A DNA stretch of 64,000 bases from Paenibacillus_E sp040812395 (lineage in GTDB: Bacteria; Bacillota; Bacilli; Paenibacillales; NBRC-103111). This document shows, in pieces, positions 41,946-49,676 of the stretch (positions are counted from its first letter, which is position 1; every line of letters starts with the position of its first letter). A program made the translations under genes and the position numbers. The notes below the pieces were generated by a model that was given only the letters and a program-made list of their open reading frames with translations, was not told where the DNA came from and searched no databases. Location: the NCBI RefSeq assembly GCF_040812395.1, contig NZ_JBFNXH010000003.1, positions 248,001 to 312,000 of the forward strand, written 5' to 3'.

Positions 41946-43214
41946 ATGAGTAATTATTGCTTAGCCACATACCGCGCTTTCGATGAGAAAGCCGATTTTC
42001 ATAAAAAGGCAAACGGCATCGCAATCGGTCTCACCGTAGGTAGTTGGACAGAACTTCCTGAAACGCAAAAAGCGCAGATGGAAAAACACTTGGGCAAGGT
42101 CGTTTCCGTTGAGGTGCACGAACCTGTTGCAGGACAAGGTCCATCCGAACGCTACGCAGACATTCAAATTGCTTATCCGGATGTTAATTTCAGCCGTGAT
42201 ATCCCTGCTTTGCTGGTTACCGTATTCGGAAAACTATCCATGGATGGCAAAATCAAGCTAATTGATTTGTCCTTCTCTTCCGATTTTCTTGCTGGATTTG
42301 CAGGCCCTAAATTCGGTATGCAGGGCGTACGGGACCTTCTCGGCGTACACGATCGCCCACTGCTCATGAGTATTTTCAAATCCGTTGTCGGTTATGACCT
42401 GCCCGCGCTGCGAGAACAATTTTATTTGCAGGCCGCCGGCGGTGTTGATCTAATCAAAGACGACGAAATTTTGTTTGAAAATCCGTTAACTCCACTGGAG
42501 AAACGCATCGAAGTTTGTCTGGACGCAGCTGCGCAAGCAACCAGAGAAACCGGTCAGAAGCTGCTCTATGCGGTCAATTTGACCGGTCCGACGTTCAAGC
42601 TGGCCGCGCAAGCCAAGCGAGCAATAAACGCAGGCGCAAATGCCTTGCTTTTCAACGTACTTGCCTATGGATTCGATGTCCTGCATGAATTAAGCTCGGA
42701 CCCGGAAATAACAATTCCTATTATGGCGCATCCTGCCATGGCTGGAGCTACGTATCCGTCTCCGCATTACGGCATGTCTGCATCTGTTTTGCTCGGAAAA
42801 TTAATGCGGCTCGCCGGTGCGGACTTAGTGCTTTTCCCTTCTCCGTACGGATCCGTGGTCATGCCGAGAGAAGAAAACCTCGCCATCAAACACGCGTTGC
42901 TGACCAGCGATCTGCAGCAGGATTATGCGTATGGAGCTGCTGCTGGTGCCGCATTAAAGCTTGCTGCAAGCTTCCCTGTGCCTTCTGCCGGGATACACCC
43001 TGGACTTGTCCCTCTCATCCTGCGAGACTTCGGCGGCGATGTTGTGGTGAACGCAGGCGGCGGCATCCACGGCCATCCGCTTGGCACTATTGCCGGTGGG
43101 CGCGCTTTCCGTCAAGCGATTGACGCGAGCCTGCAAGGAATTACCTTGCGCGAATTTGCCCTGACACATCCAGAGTTACAAACCGCTATTGACACTTGGG
43201 GGAATAAAGAATGA
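41946..43214 (+). CDS. mtnW: 2,3-diketo-5-methylthiopentyl-1-phosphate enolase (RuBisCO-like protein)
   Basis: MtnW enolises diketo-methylthiopentyl phosphate in methionine salvage; it is a form IV RuBisCO homologue that does not fix CO2. The 422-residue protein carries the metal-site motif GGVDLIKDDEILFE (carbamylated Lys in KDDE), the region FAGPKFGMQGVRDLLGV, and the phosphate-binding block HPAMAGATYPS. ATG 41946 is chosen since AGGTG lies just upstream. Its stop overlaps the mtnX start by 4 bases. Order mtnW-mtnX-mtnB matches Bacillus. Confidence 0.95.
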   Translation: MSNYCLATYRAFDEKADFHKKANGIAIGLTVGSWTELPETQKAQMEKHLGKVVSVEVHEPVAGQGPSERYADIQIAYPDVNFSRDIPALLVTVFGKLSMDGKIKLIDLSFSSDFLAGFAGPKFGMQGVRDLLGVHDRPLLMSIFKSVVGYDLPALREQFYLQAAGGVDLIKDDEILFENPLTPLEKRIEVCLDAAAQATRETGQKLLYAVNLTGPTFKLAAQAKRAINAGANALLFNVLAYGFDVLHELSSDPEITIPIMAHPAMAGATYPSPHYGMSASVLLGKLMRLAGADLVLFPSPYGSVVMPREENLAIKHALLTSDLQQDYAYGAAAGAALKLAASFPVPSAGIHPGLVPLILRDFGGDVVVNAGGGIHGHPLGTIAGGRAFRQAIDASLQGITLREFALTHPELQTAIDTWGNKE

Positions 43215-43873
43215 GCAAGCAGCGCATCATCTTTTGCGACTTTGACGGCACGATCACCGTCAACGATAACATCGTGGCGATTATGAAACATTTTAACCCC
43301 CCAGGCTGGGATGCACTGGTTCAGCAACTGCTTGACAAAAAAATTTCCATTCGTGAAGGCGTTGGCGCGATGTTCGCCCTCCTGCCGACATCCCGCAAGA
43401 AGGAAATCGTCGATTATGCCATTGGCAATGCCAAAATCCGCGATGGATTCGGCGAGTTTGTCTCGTTCTGCAAAGAGCAAAACATCACGCTGCTCATTAC
43501 GAGCGGAGGCATCGATTTCTTCATATATCCGCTGCTTCAACCATTTGGGATACCAACGAATCATATCTATTGCAATGCCAGCTCGTTCGAGGGCAGCACC
43601 ATTGAAATTTTATGGCCAAACCGCTGTGACGAGCATTGCCGCACCGACTGCGGAATGTGCAAAACGAGCATCATACGTTCCTACGACTCCAAGCAATATG
43701 AACGCATTATTATTGGTGACAGCATCACCGACTTTGAAGGGGCAAAGCTTGTGGATACCATATTCGCGAGATCCCATCTGATCGAGATGTGTGAGCAGCT
43801 GAATTATCCGTATCACGCTTTTGATACGTTCTTTGATATAATGAAACAACTGGAGGCTGAACCGGTAGCATGA
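43211..43873 (+). CDS. mtnX: 2-hydroxy-3-keto-5-methylthiopentenyl-1-phosphate phosphatase
   Basis: A HAD phosphatase that removes phosphate from the MtnW product. The 220-residue protein has motif I FCDFDGTITVNDN, a threonine/serine motif II (LLITSGGIDFF), and motif IV-type IIGDSITDFEGAK. The cap contains a four-cysteine cluster (NRCDEHCRTDCGMCKTS), seen in family members. It overlaps both neighbours by 4 bases, so translation is coupled through mtnW-mtnX-mtnB. Confidence 0.94.
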   Translation: MSKQRIIFCDFDGTITVNDNIVAIMKHFNPPGWDALVQQLLDKKISIREGVGAMFALLPTSRKKEIVDYAIGNAKIRDGFGEFVSFCKEQNITLLITSGGIDFFIYPLLQPFGIPTNHIYCNASSFEGSTIEILWPNRCDEHCRTDCGMCKTSIIRSYDSKQYERIIIGDSITDFEGAKLVDTIFARSHLIEMCEQLNYPYHAFDTFFDIMKQLEAEPVA

Positions 43874-44505
43874 GTATTCTATTGGAAGAAAAACAGCGCG
43901 CATTCGCGCAGCTGCGTGATATTAAAGCAAATTTGGCCGCAAGAGGCTGGTTTCCTGCAACGAGCGGCAATCTGTCTATTCGCGTAGGCGGCTTCGAGCC
44001 TGACGCCTTTACGTTTGCTATCACCTCAAGTGGCAAAGATAAATCGGTACAAACGCCGGAGGATTTCCTGCTAGTCAATGAGAAAGGCCAGCCTACCGAT
44101 GCGACAAGCTTAAAACCATCCGCCGAGACGTTAATTCATAGTGAAATCTATCGGTTAACAGGCGCGGGCGCTATTTTTCATGTTCATACGATTTTTAATA
44201 ACCTGATATCTGAATTGTATGCAGAGCGCAAAAGCATTCCCGTCAAAGGCGTTGAGCTTATTAAGGCATTCAATATCTGGGAAGAGGATATTCAGATCGA
44301 AATTCCAATTTTGCCAAACTACGCTGAAATCCCTCGGATTGCTGAATTAGTGGAAGGCGCTATTGTCCCTCGTATTCCAGGGATTGTTCTTCGCAACCAC
44401 GGCATTTATGCTTGGGGCGCTAACGCTTTCGAGGCGAAGCGTCATTTGGAAGCCTTTGAATTCCTGTTCGAATATGTGTACCACTCCCATTTATTGCATA
44501 AATAA
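43870..44505 (+). CDS. mtnB: methylthioribulose-1-phosphate dehydratase
   Basis: Class II aldolase-fold, zinc-dependent dehydratase acting before MtnW in methionine salvage. The 211-residue protein has ARGWFPATSGNLSIRV, the zinc ligands in GAIFHVHTIFNN and the third His in LRNHGIYAWG. It starts inside the mtnX stop. In Bacillus subtilis mtnD (acireductone dioxygenase) follows mtnB; here a hairpin and a large repeat follow instead, and no mtnD is found in the window. Confidence 0.94.
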   Translation: MSILLEEKQRAFAQLRDIKANLAARGWFPATSGNLSIRVGGFEPDAFTFAITSSGKDKSVQTPEDFLLVNEKGQPTDATSLKPSAETLIHSEIYRLTGAGAIFHVHTIFNNLISELYAERKSIPVKGVELIKAFNIWEEDIQIEIPILPNYAEIPRIAELVEGAIVPRIPGIVLRNHGIYAWGANAFEAKRHLEAFEFLFEYVYHSHLLHK

Positions 44506-44555
44506 TGCTGAATTTCGATGAGCGCATTTCAATTCTTATCTTTTAGAAAGACGAA

Positions 44556-45251
44556 AAACCTGAGGTTTGTGCCTCAGGTTTTTGTCTAAACCCATACGTT
44601 TGAGCATGGGGAGGGAAAAGGGAAAGGGGTTCCATCCGCTATCGCTATTCCACCCCTTTCCCTTTTCTGTTCTACTTCGTGCTGTCTTCTACTTCCCTTT
44701 AACTACCCTGTCTTCCATCCAGTTTTCCTAATGAACACCCCTGTAAGATTCAAGATTCCGGGGACAACTCGCCTCCGCGAGATTCGCAAGGAAACCGGAG
44801 GAGGTACTTCCGGACCGCCTATTCCCCATGCACAGCGATATCGACGGAACTACGATGTCTTATTCCGCGGTAATGTCCCTTTTCTCCCCCTGAAGCGGAA
44901 CTAGGGTGCGTTAAATGAGCGATACTGTGCCAACAACCCAGCATTTCCTGCTCATAACGCACGGTAGTTCCGCAAAATGTCCCCACAACCGAAAATACCG
45001 CCTCTTAACGCACCCACGTTCCACTCATCCATGCAAAAAGACGACCTATCGCCGATAGAGGCGATATTTCAATACTCAAACCAGCTGTGGCACTTCCAGA
45101 TCTTCTACATCCATCCTATCAAATGCTCCTACCACACGATGCGTGGTGAATCTGTCCGCTCTGTGAGCTCGTCACACACCATACCTGACGACATAATACA
45201 CTTACATTTAGAAAGGGTATCCCTAACGTTTTAGTTCTGTAAAGGATTTAA
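44556..45251 (-). repeat. large non-coding repeat, copy 2 (candidate structured minus-strand RNA element)
   Basis: This roughly 700-base gene-free stretch aligns by eye along its full length with 18456-19130, with many substitutions and small gaps. It also lies between convergent genes (mtnB and dnaD). The low edge is the hairpin AAACCTGAGG/CCTCAGGTTT (44556-44581), which can terminate mtnB and, read the other way, the element itself. Shared small hairpins are at 44591-44610, 45131-45147, 45163-45175 and 45219-45247. A copy-specific strong stem joins 44615-44630 with 44652-44667. No open frame is conserved between the copies. Function unknown. Confidence 0.8.
44895..44973. repeat. GGAACTA/TGCGTTA palindrome inside copy 2
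   Basis: Arms 44895-44920 (GCGGAACTA..GTGCGTTA..ATGAGC) and 44950-44973 (GCTCAT.AACGCAC..TAGTTCCGC) form a long near-perfect inverted repeat, equivalent to 18772-18846. Confidence 0.85.
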
Positions 45252-45261
45252 ACATGTTGTT

Positions 45262-45302
45262 AAAAAAACGTCCTACCTTCCATTTCTGGAAAATAGGACG
45301 TT
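45262..45302 (-). terminator. intrinsic terminator of dnaD
   Basis: AACGTCCTA (45267-45275) pairs with TAGGACGTT (45294-45302), with an inner TTCCA/TGGAA stem; seven T follow on the minus strand. It ends 11 bases before the start of repeat copy 2 on that strand. Confidence 0.88.
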
Positions 45303-45309
45303 TTCTTTT

Positions 45310-45984
45310 CTACCGAGACTGTCGGAAACGCTGCGAATACTCTTTCGCTTGTTCCACGGTCGCCACCCGATTTCGGCTCCACTCCAGTAAAATCCGGTCG
45401 ATGTAACGAAAGTACACTTTGCCGGCAAAGACGGCTTCCTTTAGCGCTGTCAGAATCAGCTCTTCCCGGTATAGATCTTTATCCAGCCAACCGCTGATTG
45501 TTTCCAATTCCATGGGCGTTAACGGACGCGCAAATTCTTTTTCAAAAGTGGTGTAAATATCCTTCGCAGCGGTATCCGCATGAATAGGCACACGTTTCGC
45601 TGCTAAGGTTTCCTGCTCGATAAGGAGCTGAGCCAACTTCTGATGCAGCGGCAACAAATTGTACCTCTCATACCGCATCCCCGTGGCTGCCTCTGTCTCT
45701 TCATCAATCGTAATGAACTGCTCGTTGAGCAGCTTTTGCAAGCTTGCAATGACTTGGTCTGGCGATGCTGACATACGCGCTTGAATTTCCTCGATGGTTG
45801 GAAAGTCATACTTCTCTTTTTCCAAAAAGGAAATCAATTGAATAATCGTCATTACTTCGATTTCACTCAGCTTTAGCAGCCGGTAATTCTTCAATAGAAG
45901 CGTCGGCACCGCAACACTGCCCTCTTTCAAGCCAATGATAAGGGCTGATTCCAGTAATTTAAGCTGTGTATCCTGTCTACTCAT
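45310..45984 (-). CDS. dnaD: DNA replication initiation protein DnaD
   Basis: DnaD acts in primosome loading at oriC and in replication restart in Firmicutes. The 224-residue protein has an N-terminal winged-helix domain (VPTLLLKNYRLLKLSEIEVMTI; FPTIEEIQARM) and a C-terminal DnaB_2/DDBH2 domain (about residues 135-205; FEKEFARPLTPMELETISGWL; GKVYFRYIDRILLEW). It follows asnS by 39 bases, as in Bacillus subtilis, and GGGAGGGG precedes its ATG. Ends at a strong terminator. Confidence 0.94.
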   Translation of the reverse strand: MSRQDTQLKLLESALIIGLKEGSVAVPTLLLKNYRLLKLSEIEVMTIIQLISFLEKEKYDFPTIEEIQARMSASPDQVIASLQKLLNEQFITIDEETEAATGMRYERYNLLPLHQKLAQLLIEQETLAAKRVPIHADTAAKDIYTTFEKEFARPLTPMELETISGWLDKDLYREELILTALKEAVFAGKVYFRYIDRILLEWSRNRVATVEQAKEYSQRFRQSR

Positions 45985-46023
45985 CTGAACCCCTCCCTTT
46001 TTACCAGTGGTTGATAAAAACGT

Positions 46024-47313
46024 CTACGGGTACAGGCGATATAGAAGACGTGGGAACGGAATCGTTTCGCGTACATGATCCAAACCGCAAATCCAGGCAA
46101 CCGTCCGTTCAAGTCCTAGTCCGAATCCGGAATGCGGCACAGTACCGTATTTGCGCAGATCAAGGTACCATTGATACGCTTCTTTCGATAGTTCATGCTC
46201 CGCGAAGCGCTGCTCCATCAGTTCAGGATCGTCGATTCGCTGACTGCCTCCGATAATTTCTCCGTAGCCTTCCGGCGCTATCATATCTGCGCAAAGTACG
46301 ACCTCTGGACGATTTGGATCCGGTTTCATGTAGAACGCTTTGATTTCCGTCGGCCAATGGGTAATGAACACAGGCGTCTCATATTGCGCCGCGATAGCTG
46401 TTTCATGCGGCGCACCGAAATCTTCGCCCCATTCGAATTCATGTCCATTCGCTTTGAGAAATGCAACAGCTTCGTCGTAGGTAAGACGCGGGAAACTGCC
46501 TTTAATTTTCTCCAGCTTGGATGTATCGCGCTCCAACGTTTCAAGCTCCTGTGCACAGTTGGCCAGCACCGTTTGCACGATGTGAGAAACAAACTGCTCT
46601 TGAATGTCCAGATTTTCTTCGTGATTCACGAACGCCATTTCCGGCTCTATCATCCAAAATTCGATGAGATGGCGGCGCGTTTTGGATTTCTCAGCACGGA
46701 ATGTCGGACCGAACGAATACACGCGCCCAAGCGCCATTGCCGCCGCTTCCATATACAGTTGACCGCTTTGTGTCAGAAAGGCATCCTCATCAAAATACTT
46801 TGTGTGGAACAAATTCGTTGTCCCCTCGCACGAGGATGGCGTCAAAATCGGGGGATCCACGAGATGGAATCCGCGCTCATTGAAAAACTGCTGCACCGCC
46901 TGAATAATTTGGGCGCGTATTACGAGAACCGCTCGTTGACGAGGGCTGCGAATCCAAAGATGGCGGTTATCCATCAGGAAATCGACCCCATGTTCTTTCG
47001 GCGAAATCGGATAATCCTCAGTGATCTGAATGATTTCCAAGCCTGACACATCAAGTTCGAATCCGCCTTTACTGCGCGTATCCTCTTTCACCGTGCCTGT
47101 TACGAACAAGGAGCTTTCTTGCGTTAACTTGGATGCAGCATCCCAAACTTCTTCGCTGACATCGCTTTTTACGACTACGCCTTGCATATATCCGGAACCG
47201 TCGCGCAGTTGGAGGAATTGAATTTTCCCGCTTGAGCGCTTCTTGTTCAGCCAACAGCCAATCGTCACCGACTCGCCAACATGATGCTTAACCTCACGAA
47301 TCGTACACTTCAT
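46024..47313 (-). CDS. asnS: asparaginyl-tRNA synthetase
   Basis: Class IIb synthetase charging tRNA-Asn. The 429-residue protein has an OB-fold anticodon-binding domain (VTIGCWLNKKRSSGKIQFLQLRDGSG in outline), the class II motif 2 (FGPTFRAEKSKTRRHLIEFWMIEPE) and motif 3 (GFGLGLERTVAWICG). AsnRS rather than AspRS is supported by its length and the compact N-terminus. AGGAGG lies 12 bases before ATG. It heads an asnS-dnaD unit; no T-box is visible. Confidence 0.95.
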   Translation of the reverse strand: MKCTIREVKHHVGESVTIGCWLNKKRSSGKIQFLQLRDGSGYMQGVVVKSDVSEEVWDAASKLTQESSLFVTGTVKEDTRSKGGFELDVSGLEIIQITEDYPISPKEHGVDFLMDNRHLWIRSPRQRAVLVIRAQIIQAVQQFFNERGFHLVDPPILTPSSCEGTTNLFHTKYFDEDAFLTQSGQLYMEAAAMALGRVYSFGPTFRAEKSKTRRHLIEFWMIEPEMAFVNHEENLDIQEQFVSHIVQTVLANCAQELETLERDTSKLEKIKGSFPRLTYDEAVAFLKANGHEFEWGEDFGAPHETAIAAQYETPVFITHWPTEIKAFYMKPDPNRPEVVLCADMIAPEGYGEIIGGSQRIDDPELMEQRFAEHELSKEAYQWYLDLRKYGTVPHSGFGLGLERTVAWICGLDHVRETIPFPRLLYRLYP

Positions 47314-47394
47314 CTAACTTTCAAGCCTCCTGTAACACCCGGAACATCCGGTTTTTGAACCTCATCTTTATTGTACACTATTTCCACAAAAGAA

Positions 47395-48603
47395 TCAGTT
47401 CGCTTGCTCCTGCACCAAGGCATACGTATCGCGCGCAATCATCCATTCTTCGTTCGTTGGGATGACCAGTACCTCAACCTTCGAGCCCGCCTTGGAAATG
47501 CGTCGTTCCTGCCCTCTGCCCATTCGGTTTGCTTCCGTATCAAATTCGATGCCAAGAAATGACAAATGATTGCAAACGGTTTCGCGAAGCAGCTCGGAAT
47601 TTTCGCCGACTCCAGCGGTAAACACAATAGCATCGATGCCATTCATCGCAGCAGCATATGCTCCGATATATTTGCGTAGCCGATATTCGTACATATCAAA
47701 AGCAAGCTGGGCATTCTTATCGCCCGCTTCAAGTGCCTCTACAATCTCCCGCATATCGCTGCTGATGCCGGAGATCGCTTGCAGCCCGCTGTGCTTGTTC
47801 AACATGGAGCTGATCTCGCTCATCGTCAGATCCTCCTTGCCCATCGCATAAGGCACGATGGCAGGGTCTAGATCGCCGCTGCGCGTACCCATCATAAGCC
47901 CTTCGAGTGGAGTCATTCCCATGCTCGTATCGACCGATTTACCGCCTTGAATAGCGGTGCAGCTGGCCCCATTGCCGATATGGCAGGTGACGACTTTAAG
48001 CTGCTCCAATGGGCGGTTAAGGAAGAGCGCGGCGCGCTCGCTCACATACTGGTGCGAGGTGCCATGAAAGCCATAGCGGCGCACTTTGTGCTTCCGGTAC
48101 AGCGCCATCGGCACCGGGTAGAGGTAAGCTTGCGCCGGCATCGACTGATGGAAGGCGGTATCGAATACGACGACCTGCGGCACGTCAGGCATATTGGCCT
48201 CCACCGCCGCGATGCCAAGCATATGCGCCGGATTGTGCAGCGGCGCGAGATCGAAGAGCCGCTTGATCTCCCGCTTCACCGCATCATCGACGATGACGGA
48301 GCTCTTGAACGATTCGCCGCCGTGCACTACGCGATGGCCAACGGCGTCGATCTCCTGAACGGAGCTCAGAACGCCATGTTCGCGATGTACGAGCTTGTCC
48401 AGCACTTTGCGAATCGCCGAAGTGTGTTCCAGGATTTCACTAACCTCAGTCACCTCGGCCTTGTTCGTCGGCTCATGGGTCAAAATCGCAGTTTCCATGC
48501 CGATTCTCTCCACTTTACCTTTCGCGAGAACGGATACATCTTGCATATTAAATAACTGATATTTGAGCGAGGAACTCCCCGCGTTAATGACCAGGATGTT
48601 CAT
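47395..48603 (-). CDS. ackA: acetate kinase
   Basis: Interconverts acetyl phosphate plus ADP with acetate plus ATP. The 402-residue protein has the N-terminal phosphate loop LVINAGSSSLKYQL, the GHRVVHGGESF block, VFDTAFHQSMP, RYGFHGTSHQYV, HIGNGASCTA and FTAGVGENSELLRE, all typical AckA elements. Its ATG overlaps the stop of the upstream hydroxyacyl-CoA dehydrogenase gene by 4 bases. No pta is nearby. Butyrate kinase is excluded by the motif set and length. Confidence 0.95.
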   Translation of the reverse strand: MNILVINAGSSSLKYQLFNMQDVSVLAKGKVERIGMETAILTHEPTNKAEVTEVSEILEHTSAIRKVLDKLVHREHGVLSSVQEIDAVGHRVVHGGESFKSSVIVDDAVKREIKRLFDLAPLHNPAHMLGIAAVEANMPDVPQVVVFDTAFHQSMPAQAYLYPVPMALYRKHKVRRYGFHGTSHQYVSERAALFLNRPLEQLKVVTCHIGNGASCTAIQGGKSVDTSMGMTPLEGLMMGTRSGDLDPAIVPYAMGKEDLTMSEISSMLNKHSGLQAISGISSDMREIVEALEAGDKNAQLAFDMYEYRLRKYIGAYAAAMNGIDAIVFTAGVGENSELLRETVCNHLSFLGIEFDTEANRMGRGQERRISKAGSKVEVLVIPTNEEWMIARDTYALVQEQAN

Positions 48604-49472
48604 AGACGATCACCATCCTTATTATAGCGGAAAAAGCCCTCGCCTGTTTTCACACCTAAATGTCCTGCGCGAACCATTTGCTTCAATAAAAAAGAAGGGC
48701 GGTATTTAATGTCTCCGAAGTCGCGAAACATCCCATCCAGCGCGGAATGAACAGAGTCCAATCCAAAGCGGTCGCACATTTCCAGCGGTCCATAACGGAA
48801 ATCATAGCCAAGACGCATCGCATTATCGATATCTTCTGCAGAAGCAACGCCTTCTGAGAGCGTATGCAAGGCTTCGTTAATTAGCGTGCAAATTAACCTG
48901 GTTGTAATGAACCCGGGCGATTCATTCACTTTAATGCTTTTTTTCTGAATCAACTCATCCACAAAGTTGCGTGTTTGAGCAAAAGTTTCATCCGATGTTT
49001 TCATGGCTCTAATAATTTCGACCAAATCAATCTTTGCAACAGGATGTAGAAAATGAAGGCCGATAATCCGCTCGGGACTCGTTGTAACGGCTGCAATTTC
49101 CGTGACACTTAAGGTAGACGTATTGCTGGCTAAAATGATTGACGGTGGACAGATTTGGTTGAGTTGAAAAAACACGTGTTTTTTTGCATTTAAATCTTCC
49201 GTAATTGTCTCAATGACCATATCGCAGGTTGCCATTTCCTGAAGCGAAATTGTTGTTTTGATTTTTAACAAAATCAACTTTTTCTCAGCTTCTGTCAATG
49301 CCCAACGCTCTAATTGTTTATCCAGGCTGGCCGTAATCATGGCTAATGCGCGATCCGCTTTTTCTTCTGTTTTTTCAACAAGCAGCACTTCCATGCCTCT
49401 CGCTGCAAGCATCTCGGCGATCCCCTGCCCCATCGTGCCTCCGCCTACTACCCCAATCGTTTTGAATGCCAT
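48600..49472 (-). CDS. 3-hydroxyacyl-CoA (3-hydroxybutyryl-CoA) dehydrogenase
   Basis: NAD-dependent oxidoreductase acting on short 3-hydroxyacyl-CoA esters. The 290-residue protein has the Rossmann motif IGVVGGGTMGQGIAE, SNTSTLSVTEIA, the catalytic His region IGLHFLHPVAKIDLVEII, and the C-terminal domain with ESPGFITTRL and GYDFRYGPLEMCDRFGLD. It matches Hbd/MmgB. It is translationally coupled to ackA by a 4-base overlap. Whether it serves beta-oxidation, polyhydroxybutyrate or butyrate-type metabolism is not visible here. Confidence 0.9.
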   Translation of the reverse strand: MAFKTIGVVGGGTMGQGIAEMLAARGMEVLLVEKTEEKADRALAMITASLDKQLERWALTEAEKKLILLKIKTTISLQEMATCDMVIETITEDLNAKKHVFFQLNQICPPSIILASNTSTLSVTEIAAVTTSPERIIGLHFLHPVAKIDLVEIIRAMKTSDETFAQTRNFVDELIQKKSIKVNESPGFITTRLICTLINEALHTLSEGVASAEDIDNAMRLGYDFRYGPLEMCDRFGLDSVHSALDGMFRDFGDIKYRPSFLLKQMVRAGHLGVKTGEGFFRYNKDGDRL

Positions 49473-49637
49473 GCTCGTTTCTCCTTCTCCACTTCAAGTT
49501 GTCTATGTCCACAGCACTGATTTATGATCTCTAACTCATTATTATCATACTAGTTTTGTACCGGCATTTCATCCGAATACGCAAAAATTCATGAGCATTT
49601 CAAAACTTCGACACATTTTGGGCACGAACATGCCGGC

Positions 49638-49671
49638 AAAAAAATAAACCGCTGACTCTTGGGTCAGCGGT
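49638..49671 (-). terminator. intrinsic terminator of the FtsH-like gene
   Basis: Perfect stem ACCGCTGAC/GTCAGCGGT followed by TTTATTTTTTT on the minus strand, 6 bases after the stop. Confidence 0.9.
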
Positions 49672-49676
49672 CATGC

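Noticed and set aside
44977..45234. Plus-strand open frames ending in VSLTL/VSLTF in both large repeats
   Set aside because: The ends look alike only because the DNA is homologous; small insertions and deletions between the copies break the common frame, and neither has a start signal.
46195..47046. 283-residue antisense open frame within asnS
   Set aside because: Fully opposite a well-conserved synthetase, with no family resemblance and no ribosome site.
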